NCBI RefSeq assembly: GCF_019468465.1
Contig: NZ_CP080519.1
Coordinates: forward strand, 8,053,001-8,117,000
Source: Amycolatopsis sp. DSM 110486
Lineage (GTDB): Bacteria > Actinomycetota > Actinomycetes > Mycobacteriales > Pseudonocardiaceae
Direction of reading: 5' to 3'
Length of the DNA stretch: 64,000 nt
The position numbers were made by a program, and so were the translations under genes. Shown here piece after piece: positions 16,678 through 26,130 of this stretch (the first letter of the stretch is position 1; each line of letters opens with the position of its first letter). Below the pieces are notes generated by a model, which searched no databases, was not told where the DNA came from, and saw only the letters and a list, made by a program, of their open reading frames with translations.

Positions 16678-18837
16678 ATGAGGTTGATCGGCTACCTGGA
16701 CCAGCTGTCCGCCCGGCCGGGGGACTCGCTCCCGGTCCGGATCAGCGGTGACGGCGGGCAGGTCACGGTCGATCTCGTCCGGCTCCTGCACGGCGACACG
16801 AACCCGCTCGGCCCCGGCTTCCTCAGCACCGACGTGGCTTCCGTCCCCAGCCAGGTCGTGGTCGCGGGGGAGCAGGTCACGCCGGTGGGCTCGTGCCTGC
16901 GAGCGGACGACGTCGTCCCGGCCGGCACCACCCGGCTGAGCGCCGGCGTGGTGATCTGGCCGACCACTGTGGACGCGGGCCGGGAACAGGGTGTGCTGAG
17001 CGTGGTGGACGCCGGGGGAGAGGCGGTCGTCGCGGTGACACTCGGGGAATCCGGCCGCCTTCGGCTGTGCACCGGTGCCGGTGCGGTGCTGCTCGAAGCC
17101 GCCCGGCCGCTGGCGAACCGGCGCTGGTACCGCGTCTCCGCCGAGGTCGGCGCCGGTGGTGTGGCATTGGAAATCGTGCCGCTGGAACCGTTCCCGGGCG
17201 ACGAAAAGCCGGTCAGCCTGCGTGGTGAGTCCGAAGTGGACCTTTCGGCCGCGAGCGGGGTGGTGGTCGCCGCGCTGCGCTGCCCGTCGGAGGGCCCCCG
17301 GTACTTCCCCGCCGGCGTGTTCAACGGCAAGGTCGAGCATCCCGTGCTCTCCTCCGGTGAAGACACGCTCGCCGAGTGGGCCTTCGAACGCGGTTTCGCC
17401 ACCGACACCGCCGAGGACGTCTCCGGACGGGGCCGGCACGGGCTGCTGGTGAACAAACCGGCGCGCGCGATGACGGGGCACACGTGGACCGGCGAGGTGC
17501 ACGACAGCGCCGCCGCGCCGGAGCAGTACGCCGCGATCCACTTCCACGACGACGACCTGATCGACGCCGGCTGGCCCGAGACGGCCCGGGTGGACCTGCC
17601 GGCCGACCTGCCGAGCGGCATCTACGCGGTCCGGCTCCGCGGGACCACCCGGGACGGCGAGGAAACCGACCACATCCCGGTCGTGGTGGCGCCCGCGACC
17701 GGTGCGCCCCGCCCGAAGGTCGCCTACCTGATCCCGACCTTCACCTACCTGGCCTACGCCAACGAACGCCTCCAGCACCGCCTCGACTACGAGGCCGCCG
17801 GCATCACCGATCATCCGATCACGCCGGGACTGCACGACGTGACGCTCGCCGAGCACCCGGAGTTCGGAGCCAGCCTCTACGACCTGCACAGCGACGGCTC
17901 CGGCATCTGCTACACGAGCGCGTTGCGGCCGATCCTCAACCTGCGCCCGGACTACCGCATGTGGCTGCAGAACGCGCCGCGCAGCTTGGGTGCCGACCTC
18001 TACCTCGAGCACTGGCTCGTCCGAAGCGGTGTCGAGCACGACGTGCTCAGCGACCACGACCTGCACGCCGACCCCGAGCACGCGCTGGACGGCTACCAGG
18101 TGGTGCTCACCGGCTCGCACCCCGAGTACTACAGCGGGGCGATGCTCGACGCGCTGCAGCGTCACGTCGACACCGGACACTGCCTGATGTACCTGGGCGG
18201 CAACGGGTTCTACTGGGTCACCTCGCAGGACCCGGGACAGCCGGGTGTGCTGGAGGTGCGTCGCTCGGGTGGCATCCGGACCTGGGAGATCCAGCCGGGG
18301 GAGGGCCACCACTCGACCACCGGCGAGCCGGGTGGGCTGTGGCGCTGGCGCGGCCGGTCGCCCAACAAGCTCGCCGGAGTCGGCATGTGCAGCCAGGGCT
18401 GGGACGAGAAGGCCCCGCCCTTCGAGCGCACCCCACTGTCCTACGAGCCCGAATGGGCCTGGGTTTTCGAAGGCATCGACGACCATCTCATCGGTGACTT
18501 CGGTCTGATCATGAACGGCGCGAGCGGCGACGAACTCGACCGCTGCGACTTCGCACTGGGCAGCCCGCCGAACACGGCTGTGCTGGCCACCTCACAGCGC
18601 CACAGCGACTTCTACCAGCTCGCCGTCGAGGACGTGCTGATGCTCGCCCCCGGGCTGGGCGGCAGCGAGTCCGATCTCGTCCGCTCCGACATGGTGATCG
18701 TCGAGCGCCCGGGCGGCGGTGCGGTCTTCTCCGTCGGCTCCATCTGCTTCACCGGCTGCCTGCCGTGGAACGGCTACGAGAACAACGTTTCCCGGCTGCT
18801 GAACAACGTGCTCGGCAACTTCGGCGCCCGCGTCTGA
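16678..18837 (+). CDS. N,N-dimethylformamidase large-subunit-like hydrolase
   Basis: The product has 719 residues. The start is the ATG at 16678 with GGAGAG five bases upstream. The N-terminal ~270 residues are beta-rich and lectin-like (LamG-type region ending with AEWAFERGFATDTAEDVSG). The C-terminal ~400 residues match the DMFase beta-subunit core: YLIPTFTYLAYANERL, DLHSDGSGICYTSALRPI and LMYLGGNGFYWVT. Known DMFase is an iron enzyme needing a small subunit; none is seen next to this gene. It heads a sugar-importer/kinase operon, so the true substrate may be an N-acyl or amide-linked polyol rather than dimethylformamide (inference). Confidence 0.82.
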   Translation: MRLIGYLDQLSARPGDSLPVRISGDGGQVTVDLVRLLHGDTNPLGPGFLSTDVASVPSQVVVAGEQVTPVGSCLRADDVVPAGTTRLSAGVVIWPTTVDAGREQGVLSVVDAGGEAVVAVTLGESGRLRLCTGAGAVLLEAARPLANRRWYRVSAEVGAGGVALEIVPLEPFPGDEKPVSLRGESEVDLSAASGVVVAALRCPSEGPRYFPAGVFNGKVEHPVLSSGEDTLAEWAFERGFATDTAEDVSGRGRHGLLVNKPARAMTGHTWTGEVHDSAAAPEQYAAIHFHDDDLIDAGWPETARVDLPADLPSGIYAVRLRGTTRDGEETDHIPVVVAPATGAPRPKVAYLIPTFTYLAYANERLQHRLDYEAAGITDHPITPGLHDVTLAEHPEFGASLYDLHSDGSGICYTSALRPILNLRPDYRMWLQNAPRSLGADLYLEHWLVRSGVEHDVLSDHDLHADPEHALDGYQVVLTGSHPEYYSGAMLDALQRHVDTGHCLMYLGGNGFYWVTSQDPGQPGVLEVRRSGGIRTWEIQPGEGHHSTTGEPGGLWRWRGRSPNKLAGVGMCSQGWDEKAPPFERTPLSYEPEWAWVFEGIDDHLIGDFGLIMNGASGDELDRCDFALGSPPNTAVLATSQRHSDFYQLAVEDVLMLAPGLGGSESDLVRSDMVIVERPGGGAVFSVGSICFTGCLPWNGYENNVSRLLNNVLGNFGARV

Positions 18838-18877
18838 AAATCGGTCCCCCCGAATCCCGATTGCAGGGAGAATTTCG

Positions 18878-19879
18878 ATGAAACACCCCGTCCCGTTCCG
18901 CCGGCTGGCCGGCGCCACCGCGGTGGCCCTCTTGACTCTGTCCCTGGCCGCTTGCGGTGGCATCACCCAGGACAGCGGCTCGGCCTCCGGCGGCCAGTCG
19001 TGCAAGCGCTCCACCGACAAGGTGATCGGCTTCGACTACCCGTTGACGTCGCTGTCGGTCTACGGCGACCTCAAGCGGTTCGCCGAGCAGCGAGCCACCG
19101 CGCGCGGGTACCAGTTGAAGTACACCGCCGACGACGAGGATCTGCAGAAGCAGACCCAGAACGTGCAAACGTGGGTCACGCAGAAGATCCCCGCGATCGT
19201 GTCCTACCCGCTCGAGCCGGCGTCGATGGAACCGCTCGCACAGCAGGCGCGGGGCAACTGCACGGTGTTCGTCTCCTACGCCTCGCCGCTGAAGAACCAG
19301 GACGCCTCGGTGCTGTTCAGCGGCCTCGAGAGCGGTCAGGCGCTTGGCAAGACGGCCACCGAGTGGGCCAAACAGCACCAGGGACCGGTGAAGGTGCTCG
19401 TGCTCAACAACCGGGACCTCGCGGTGGGTGCGCAGCGCGACGACGGCCTGAAGGCGTCCTTCGCCGCGGGTGGCAACGTCGAGATCGTCTCCACGCAGAA
19501 AGCCGGCACCCGCGCGGACGGCGAGCAGATCGCCCGTACCGTCCTGCAGGCGCACCCCGACCTCAACATGGTGCTCGGGTACGACGACGACGTCGCCCTG
19601 GGCGCGCAGCAGGCGTTCCTCAACGCGGGCAAGAACCCGAAGGACCCGGGCATCTTCATCGGCGGCCAGGACGGGTCGAAGGAAGGCCTTCAGGCGGTGT
19701 CGCAGGGCGGGATCTACCGGGTCTCGGTCGCGGTGCGCATCCGTGACATCGGCTTCGCGGTCACCGACGTGGCGGCGGACCTGTTGGAGGGCAAGCCGAA
19801 CAAGGGTGTGAACGTCCCGCCGGTTGCGCTCACCGCGAGCACCCCCTCGCTCAAGGACTACCTGAGCGACTACAGCTGA
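18878..19879 (+). CDS. Sugar-type ABC importer substrate-binding lipoprotein
   Basis: The product has 333 residues with the start ATG at 18878 behind GGGAGA. The signal peptide ends in the lipobox LAAC at about residue 26. The mature protein is of the Peripla_BP_4 (ribose/galactose-binding) fold: KVIGFDYPLTSLSVYGDLKR, IPAIVSYPLEPASM, and GYDDDVALGAQQAFLNAG. It is the receptor for the RbsA/RbsC-type partners that follow eight bases later. The ligand is not deducible, but the kinase and dehydrogenase genes in the operon suggest a polyol or sugar alcohol. Confidence 0.92.
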   Translation: MKHPVPFRRLAGATAVALLTLSLAACGGITQDSGSASGGQSCKRSTDKVIGFDYPLTSLSVYGDLKRFAEQRATARGYQLKYTADDEDLQKQTQNVQTWVTQKIPAIVSYPLEPASMEPLAQQARGNCTVFVSYASPLKNQDASVLFSGLESGQALGKTATEWAKQHQGPVKVLVLNNRDLAVGAQRDDGLKASFAAGGNVEIVSTQKAGTRADGEQIARTVLQAHPDLNMVLGYDDDVALGAQQAFLNAGKNPKDPGIFIGGQDGSKEGLQAVSQGGIYRVSVAVRIRDIGFAVTDVAADLLEGKPNKGVNVPPVALTASTPSLKDYLSDYS

Positions 19880-19887
19880 GGAACCCG

Positions 19888-21429
19888 ATGACGCTCACCA
19901 TTCGAGGCCTGGTCAAGGGATACGGCGCGGCCACCGTCCTCAAGGGAGTCGATCTCGACATCGCTCCCGGAGAGGTGCACGCGCTGCTCGGCCCCAACGG
20001 CGCCGGAAAGTCGACCTTGATCAAGTGCATCGGCGGAGTGGTGACCCCGGACGCGGGTGAGCTGGCGCTCGACGGCGAGTCGCTGGGCCAGCTCACCCCG
20101 AACCGGGCCTTCGCCGCCGGGATCGCCACCATCCACCAGCACCTCTCGCTGATCGACGTGCTGTCGGTGAGCGACAACCTGTTCCTCGGCCAGGAGAAGA
20201 CCGTCGCCGGGGTGCTCGACCGGGCCGGCCAGCGGCGGGTCACCGCCGAGCTGCTCGACCGGTTCGGCCTCGACGTCGCGCCGGGGACGAAGGTCGGCGG
20301 ACTGCCCATGGGCACCAAGCAGCTCCTCGAGATCGCGAAGGCGTGGCACCGCACCGACGTGCGGGTGCTGATCCTCGACGAGCCCACGGCGTCGCTGTCG
20401 GAGAGCGAAACGGAACGGCTCTTCGCCGAGATCGCGAAGATGAAGGACGGCGGGGCGCGCATCGTCTACACCACGCACCGCCTGGGCGAGGTCTTCCGCA
20501 TCGCCGACCGGGTCACGGTCCTTCGTGACGGTGTGGTCGCGTTGCGGGAGAAGGTCTCCGATGTCGCGCCGGAGCGGATCGTCGAGGTGATCTCCGGCGG
20601 TACCGGCGCGCCGACGGCACCGGCCGAGCCCGCCGACCTCGGTCCGGTCCGGCTGCGGCTGCGGGACCTGGCCGGCCCGCGGTTCGGGCCGATCGACCTC
20701 GACGTGCGATCCGGCGAGATCCTCGGTCTCTACGGTGTGCTCGGCTCCGGCCGCACGTCGCTTCTGGAGACACTCGCCGGCGGCTACCGCGCCGCCGGCG
20801 GCAGCGCGGAGGTCGACGGCGAACGGTCGGCACCGCGCACCCCGGCGGGTGCGGTGCGGCGCGGGATCGCGCTCGTCCCGTCGGACCGGCTCCGGCAGGC
20901 GCTGTGGCCGACCCGCAACGCGGCGGACAACCTGCTGCTCCCGTCGTACCGGCGGCTCGCGCGGTTCGGCCTTCGGCGGCACGGTCGCGAGAAGCGGCTG
21001 TTCGCCGAGACCGCCCGGCAGGTCGACCTCCAGCCGCCCGACGGCGGACGCAAGGGCGGCCAGTTCTCCGGCGGGAACCAGCAGAAGCTCGTCCTCGGCC
21101 GCTGGCTCGCGCGGGCCGGGGAGCTCGGTGTGCTGTTGCTCGACGAGCCGACGCAGGGCGTCGACGTCGGGGCCCGGCGGCAGATCTACCAGGTGTGCCG
21201 GGAGCTGGCCGCCCGCGGTCTCGCGGTCGTCTTCGCGTCTTCGGATGCCCAGGAGGTCGCCCTGCTCGCGCACCGCGCCGTCGTGATGGACCGCGGCCGG
21301 CTCACCACCGAGCTGACCGGCGAGGACATCACCGAATCCGCCTTGCTCGCCGAAGCCCATCAGTTCACCGGTGTCACCACTGACCTGCCCGACGACGCCG
21401 CAGCCACCCTCCCGGAGGTACGCCCATGA
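19888..21429 (+). CDS. RbsA-type sugar ABC importer ATPase (two ATP-binding domains)
   Basis: The product has 513 residues and two nucleotide-binding domains. The first has Walker A GPNGAGKST and Walker B LILDEPTASLS, but its signature region reads LPMGTKQ. The second has the degenerate Walker A GVLGSGRTS typical of RbsA proteins, the signature FSGGNQQK, and Walker B VLLLDEPTQGVD. Loss of consensus in one half is normal in this family. The stop overlaps the permease start (ATGA). Confidence 0.94.
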   Translation: MTLTIRGLVKGYGAATVLKGVDLDIAPGEVHALLGPNGAGKSTLIKCIGGVVTPDAGELALDGESLGQLTPNRAFAAGIATIHQHLSLIDVLSVSDNLFLGQEKTVAGVLDRAGQRRVTAELLDRFGLDVAPGTKVGGLPMGTKQLLEIAKAWHRTDVRVLILDEPTASLSESETERLFAEIAKMKDGGARIVYTTHRLGEVFRIADRVTVLRDGVVALREKVSDVAPERIVEVISGGTGAPTAPAEPADLGPVRLRLRDLAGPRFGPIDLDVRSGEILGLYGVLGSGRTSLLETLAGGYRAAGGSAEVDGERSAPRTPAGAVRRGIALVPSDRLRQALWPTRNAADNLLLPSYRRLARFGLRRHGREKRLFAETARQVDLQPPDGGRKGGQFSGGNQQKLVLGRWLARAGELGVLLLDEPTQGVDVGARRQIYQVCRELAARGLAVVFASSDAQEVALLAHRAVVMDRGRLTTELTGEDITESALLAEAHQFTGVTTDLPDDAAATLPEVRP

Positions 21430-22433
21430 CGACGGCAACCGTCACCCCCGAGGGGAGTACCACCCGGCGCACGCCGGTGCTGGAGCTCGTCCTGCGGTCG
21501 GCACTGCTGATCGGCCTGCTCGTGTTGGTCGGCTTCTTCACCAGCGGGTCGGACCTGTTCCTCACCGTGGGGAACATCAAGAACATCGCGCTGTCGGGCG
21601 CCGTGCTGCTCATCGTCGCGGTGCCGCAGGCGGTGCTCGTGATCATGGGCTACGTGGACCTGTCGGTGGGGTCGGTGGTCGGGTTGTCCGGGGTGGTCAC
21701 CGGGCTGCTCATCGTCGACCATCACCTGAACTGGGGGCTGGCCGTGCTCGCCGGCCTCGTCGTCGGCGCCGTGGGTGGTCTGGTCAACGGCGTACTCGTG
21801 TCCTACACCCGGCTCAGCCCGATCATCGTCACGCTCGGTACTTTGCAGCTGTATCGGGGGATCGCGCAGTTCCTGCGCTCGGACCCGCCGGCCGACTTCG
21901 GCACGGGGATGTCGCTGCTGGGGCGCGGTATCTACGCCGGCATCCCGGTCCCGGTGTGGATCGCGTTCATCGTGTTCGGGCTCGGCGCGCTGTTCCTCTA
22001 CGGCACGCCCGCCGGCCGCCAGGTCTACGCGATCGGCGTCAACCGGGAGGCGGCGTTCCTCTCCGGGATCGCGACGAAACGGTTGCCGCTGCTGGTGTTC
22101 GTGGTCACCGGTCTCGCCGCCGGCCTCGGCGGGGTGCTCTTCGCGGCGCGGCTCGACTCCGCGCCGCCGAGCACGCTCGGCGCCAACTTCGAGCTGCAGG
22201 TGCTCACCGCGGTGCTGCTGGGCGGGGTCGCGTTCAGCGGCGGCCGGGGGACGATGCTCGGTGTCCTGCTGGGGGTGGTTTTCCTCGGCGTGCTCAACAA
22301 CGGTATGACCTTGATGAACGTGCCGTACTTCGCACAGGCCATCGCGACCGGCGCGGCCCTCGTGGTCGCGGCCGGCCTGGACGAACTCGGGCAGCAGGCC
22401 GGCGCTCTGCGCCGGGTGCTCCGGAGAACGTGA
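21426..22433 (+). CDS. RbsC-type sugar ABC importer permease
   Basis: The product has 335 residues and about eight to ten hydrophobic segments. Family motifs are GYVDLSVGSVVGLSGVV and, near the C-terminus, LLGGVAFSGGRGTMLGVLLG followed by LNNGMTLMNV. Its start overlaps the ATPase stop by four bases. One permease type is present, so it probably acts as a homodimer with the two-domain ATPase. Confidence 0.93.
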   Translation: MTTATVTPEGSTTRRTPVLELVLRSALLIGLLVLVGFFTSGSDLFLTVGNIKNIALSGAVLLIVAVPQAVLVIMGYVDLSVGSVVGLSGVVTGLLIVDHHLNWGLAVLAGLVVGAVGGLVNGVLVSYTRLSPIIVTLGTLQLYRGIAQFLRSDPPADFGTGMSLLGRGIYAGIPVPVWIAFIVFGLGALFLYGTPAGRQVYAIGVNREAAFLSGIATKRLPLLVFVVTGLAAGLGGVLFAARLDSAPPSTLGANFELQVLTAVLLGGVAFSGGRGTMLGVLLGVVFLGVLNNGMTLMNVPYFAQAIATGAALVVAAGLDELGQQAGALRRVLRRT

Positions 22434-22475
22434 TGGGCCTGGCTCGCTCGTGCATTTGAGGAAGGTAGGGGAAAC

Positions 22476-23273
22476 GTGCTTCCCGACGAACGCCGCAGGC
22501 AGATCCTGGCGCTGCTGAACAGCAGCGAGGTGCTCCGGCCCGCGGACATGGCGGTCCAGCTCGACGTGTCGCCGGAGACCATCCGGCGCGATCTCGTGCT
22601 GCTGGAACGCGAAGGCGCCATCCGCCGCGTGTACGGGGGTGCGGCCAAGGCCAAGAACCTGTCCCGCAGCGCCGAGCCCGGCCGGGTGGAGCGCGAGAAC
22701 ATCGAGCGGGAGGCCAAGGCGGAGATCGCCGAGGTGGTCGCCTCGATCGTCGGTGACGACGACACGGTGTTCCTCGACGTGGGCACCACTGTGCTCGCCG
22801 CCGCCCGCGCGCTGCCCGAGTCGTTCCGCGGCCGCGTGGTCACCAACAACCTCGGCGCGGTCCTGGCGATGGCCGGCCGGGACGGGGTGAACCTTCACCT
22901 CGTGGGCGGCCGGGTCCGGCACGACGAGCTGACCTGCTCCGGGCCCGACGCCGAGGATCAGGTCAGCAACTTCTTCGCGGACAAGGCGTTCCTGGGCTCC
23001 GGCGGGGTCCACGCGACCGGCGGGCTCACCGACTACCACCTCGACGAGATCGCCGTCCGGCGCCGGATGATCAGCAACGCGGCCGAGGTCTACGTGCTGG
23101 CGGACGGAAGCAAGCTCGGGCACGTCGCGCTGCGGAAGGTCTGCGAGCTCGACCGCATCACGGCGCTGATCACCGACTCCTCAGCGGACCCCGAAATGGT
23201 CGCGCAGCTGCGCGACGCGGGGCTGACCGTCGTGCAGCCGGCCGTGGCCGGAGCCGAGGACGCGGCCTCATGA
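22476..23273 (+). CDS. DeoR/GlpR-family transcriptional regulator
   Basis: The start is the GTG at 22476 behind GGAAGGTAGGGG, giving 265 residues. The N-terminal helix-turn-helix is RPADMAVQLDVSPETIRRDL with REGAIRRVYGG after it, the classic DeoR opening. The C-terminal DeoRC sugar-phosphate sensor domain has FLDVGTTVLAAARAL, VTNNLGAVLAMA and VYVLADGSKLGH. DeoR repressors respond to phosphorylated sugars or polyols, here probably the product of the kinase encoded by the next, overlapping gene. It sits inside the operon that it likely controls. Confidence 0.93.
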   Translation: MLPDERRRQILALLNSSEVLRPADMAVQLDVSPETIRRDLVLLEREGAIRRVYGGAAKAKNLSRSAEPGRVERENIEREAKAEIAEVVASIVGDDDTVFLDVGTTVLAAARALPESFRGRVVTNNLGAVLAMAGRDGVNLHLVGGRVRHDELTCSGPDAEDQVSNFFADKAFLGSGGVHATGGLTDYHLDEIAVRRRMISNAAEVYVLADGSKLGHVALRKVCELDRITALITDSSADPEMVAQLRDAGLTVVQPAVAGAEDAAS

Positions 23274-24721
23274 CCGGAGCCGTGCTCGCCATCGACCAGG
23301 GCACGTCGGCGACCAAGGCGCTCGTCGTCGCCGAGGACGGCTCCGTGCTGGCCGAGGTCGACCGGCCACTGTCCGTGCGGACGCCGAAACCGGGTGCAGT
23401 GGAGGTCGATCCGGGCGAGCTGCTGGCGTCGGTTCTCGACGCGGGCCGCGCAGCCGTCGCGGCGGCCGGGGTGGGTGCCGGCGTCGTCGGACTCGCCAAC
23501 CAGGGCGAGACGGTGCTGGCGTGGGACCCCGCGACGGGAGAAGCCCTTTCGCAGTGCGTGGTGTGGCAGGACCGCCGGGCCGTCGAGGTGTGCGAGTCCC
23601 TGCGCGACGTCGCCGACCGGCTCGGCGAGATCAGCGGCCTGCCGCTCGACCCGTACTTCTCCGCCCCGAAAATGCGCTGGCTGCGGGAGCGCGTGGGCGC
23701 AGGGGGAGTGGTCACCACCACCGACACGTGGCTGTTGCATCGGCTCACCGGCGAGTTCGTCACGGACGTCGCGACCGCGTCGCGCAGCATGCTGCTCGAC
23801 CTCGAGTCCGGCACCTGGTCGGACGAGGCGTGGGAGCTGTTCGGGCTGACCGAGCGCCGTCCGCGGCTGGCCGGCAACGACGAAGTGGTCGGCACTACCA
23901 GCGCATTCGGCACCGAGGTCCCGGTGGCCGGGGTGATCGTCGACCAGCAGGCTGCGCTGTGGGCGCAGCGCTGCCGGGAACGCGGCGAGGCGAAGTGCAC
24001 GTACGGCACCGGCGCCTTCCTGCTCGTCAACACCGGTGACCGGCCGCAGCGCAGCGAAGCCGGGCTGACCCCGTCGATCGCGTGGCAGATCGCGGGGCAG
24101 CGGCGCTGGTGCCTCGACGGGCAGGTGTACACCGTGGGCAAAGCGGTGTCCTGGCTGCGCGACGTCGGCCTGCTCGGCTCGGCCGGCGAGCTCGACGCGC
24201 TGGCGTCCACAGTGGACGACACGGGCGGGGTCTTTTTCGTGCCGTCGCTCGCCGGGCTGGCCGCGCCGCACTGGCAGCCGGGCGCGACCGGTGGCTTCCT
24301 GGGACTGAACCTGGCGGCGACCCGGGCGCACTTGGCCCGCGCGGTCTGCCTGGGGATCGCCGCGCAGATCGTCGACCTCGTCGACGCCGCGGCGGCGGAC
24401 CTCGGCGGCACCGCGCCCAGGCTGCGGCTCGACGGCGGGCTCACCCGGTCGCGAGTCTTGGTGCAGCTGCAGGCCGACTTGCTGCAGGCACCGGTGGAGG
24501 TGGCCGCCGCCCCGCACGCGACCGCGCTCGGCGTCGCCGACCTGGCGCAACGCGGTGCCGTCGGCCGCCCGTTGCCCGACCCGCGGCCGGGCACGGTCGT
24601 CGAACCGAGCCGGCCGCCCGCCTGGGCCGCCGAGCAGCTGGGCCGCTGGCGGTCCGCGCTGGAGGCGACCCGGCAGTTCAGCGGCGAAGGCCGCGTGTTT
24701 CCCGGAAGGGCTGATTCCTGA
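23270..24721 (+). CDS. FGGY-family carbohydrate kinase (glycerol kinase-like)
   Basis: The product has 483 residues, standard for FGGY kinases. The N-terminal phosphate loop is AIDQGTSATKALVV. Further landmarks are LANQGETVLAWD, CVVWQDRR and TYGTGAFLLVNTG, in glycerol-kinase style, then PHWQPGATGGFLGL and the C-terminal RLRLDGGLTRSRVLVQLQAD. It phosphorylates a polyol or sugar with ATP. Its start overlaps the DeoR stop (ATGA) and its stop overlaps the next start, so all three are co-translated. With a GlpA-like dehydrogenase following, glycerol or a close analogue is the leading guess. Confidence 0.88.
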   Translation: MTGAVLAIDQGTSATKALVVAEDGSVLAEVDRPLSVRTPKPGAVEVDPGELLASVLDAGRAAVAAAGVGAGVVGLANQGETVLAWDPATGEALSQCVVWQDRRAVEVCESLRDVADRLGEISGLPLDPYFSAPKMRWLRERVGAGGVVTTTDTWLLHRLTGEFVTDVATASRSMLLDLESGTWSDEAWELFGLTERRPRLAGNDEVVGTTSAFGTEVPVAGVIVDQQAALWAQRCRERGEAKCTYGTGAFLLVNTGDRPQRSEAGLTPSIAWQIAGQRRWCLDGQVYTVGKAVSWLRDVGLLGSAGELDALASTVDDTGGVFFVPSLAGLAAPHWQPGATGGFLGLNLAATRAHLARAVCLGIAAQIVDLVDAAAADLGGTAPRLRLDGGLTRSRVLVQLQADLLQAPVEVAAAPHATALGVADLAQRGAVGRPLPDPRPGTVVEPSRPPAWAAEQLGRWRSALEATRQFSGEGRVFPGRADS

Positions 24722-26130
24722 TGCCAGTGCCCGAGTACGACCTGGTCGTGATCGGAGCCGGAGTGGTCGGCTCCGCGCTGGCGCGCGAGTTCACACTGCG
24801 CGGCCGGTCCGTGGCGCTGGTGGACGCGCGCTCCGACGTCGGGGACGCGACCAGCAAGGCCAACACCGCGATCCTGCACACCGGCTTCGACGCGACGCCC
24901 GGCACCACCGAGTCGCGGCTCGTCGCCCGGGGGTACCGGCTGCTGTCCGACTACGCCGCCAAGGCGGGGATCCCGGTCGAGCCGCTGGGCGCCCTGCTGG
25001 TCGCCTGGGACGACGAGCAGCTGGCGGCACTGCCGGGGCTGGCCGAGAAGGCCGCGGCCAACGGCTACCACGAGACCCGGCTGCTTGACCCCGCCGAGTT
25101 GGCGCGGCGCGAGCCCCACCTCGGCCCGGGCGCGTTGGGTGCCCTGGAGGTGCCGGGGGAGTCCATCATCTGCCCGTGGACGACCACGCTGGCGTTCGCG
25201 ACGGAGGCGGTGCGCCACGGTGCCGAACTGCTGCTCGGCCACACCGTGACCGGCGCCGAGCCGGGCGCGGGCCACACGGTGCTGCACACCGACCGGGGAC
25301 CGGTCCGGGCCCGGTCCGTGGTCAACGCCGCCGGCCTCGGCAGCGATCACGTGCACGCGATGTTCGGGCACGAGTCGTTCACGATCACCCCCCGCCGCGG
25401 CCAGCTCATCGTGTTCGACAAGCTCGCGCGGTCGCTGGTGAACCACATCCTGCTGCCGGTACCGACGAAGATGGGCAAGGGCGTGCTGGTGAGCCCGACC
25501 GTCTACGGCAACGTGATGCTCGGCCCCACCGCGGAGGACCTGACCGACCGCTCGGCCACCGAGTCCACAGAGGACGGCCTGGCCATGTTGCGGGAAAAGG
25601 GAAACCGGATCGTCCCCGCGCTGCTGCGCGAGGAGGTCACCACGATCTACGCCGGCCTGCGGGCGGCGACCGAGTTCGGCGACTACCAGATCTCGTTCCA
25701 CCCCGATCAGCGGTACGTGTGCGTGGGTGGGATCCGGTCGACGGGGCTGACTTCGTCGCTCGCGATCGCCGAGTACGTCGGGGCTGAGCTGGCGGGCTGG
25801 CCGGGCGAGGCTATGCCGGGGCCGCGTGCGGACGTCGTCCCGCCGCAGATGCCGTATCTCGGCCAGGTGGACGTCCGCCCGGCCGAGGACGCGGAGCTGA
25901 TCGCGAAGGACCGCGCCTACGGCGAGATCGTCTGCTTCTGCGAACGCGTCAGCCGCGGTGAGATCCGCGACGCGCTGCACAGCGAAATCGCACCATCCAC
26001 TGTGGAGGGGCTGCGCCGCCGTACCCGGGCCGGGATGGGCCGGTGTCAGGGTTTCTACTGTGGGGCGGTGGTTTCGCGCATGGTCGACGAGGGCGCGGAC
26101 GCGCCCGTGAAAGCGGAGGCCGTGAAGTGA
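24721..26130 (+). CDS. GlpA-like FAD-dependent dehydrogenase with BFD-type [2Fe-2S] domain
   Basis: The product has 469 residues. Residues about 1-370 are a DAO-type FAD domain: YDLVVIGAGVVGSALAREF, then NTAILHTGFDA, and CVGGIRSTGLTSSLAIAEY. Residues about 400-455 carry the Fer2_BFD cluster site: VCFCERVSRGE and GRCQGFYCG, four cysteines. This resembles GlpA of anaerobic glycerol-3-phosphate dehydrogenase and relatives. It probably oxidises the phosphorylated product of the upstream kinase. The next gene starts inside its stop codon (GTGA), and the two likely form a complex. Confidence 0.87.
   Translation: MPVPEYDLVVIGAGVVGSALAREFTLRGRSVALVDARSDVGDATSKANTAILHTGFDATPGTTESRLVARGYRLLSDYAAKAGIPVEPLGALLVAWDDEQLAALPGLAEKAAANGYHETRLLDPAELARREPHLGPGALGALEVPGESIICPWTTTLAFATEAVRHGAELLLGHTVTGAEPGAGHTVLHTDRGPVRARSVVNAAGLGSDHVHAMFGHESFTITPRRGQLIVFDKLARSLVNHILLPVPTKMGKGVLVSPTVYGNVMLGPTAEDLTDRSATESTEDGLAMLREKGNRIVPALLREEVTTIYAGLRAATEFGDYQISFHPDQRYVCVGGIRSTGLTSSLAIAEYVGAELAGWPGEAMPGPRADVVPPQMPYLGQVDVRPAEDAELIAKDRAYGEIVCFCERVSRGEIRDALHSEIAPSTVEGLRRRTRAGMGRCQGFYCGAVVSRMVDEGADAPVKAEAVK

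Noticed and set aside
16606..18486. Minus-strand 626-codon open frame
   Set aside because: It is antisense to the DMFase-like gene and has no recognisable domain.
23170..25980. Minus-strand 936-codon open frame
   Set aside because: It is antisense to the kinase and GlpA-like genes, both with complete motifs. Composition is typical of a GC-rich shadow.
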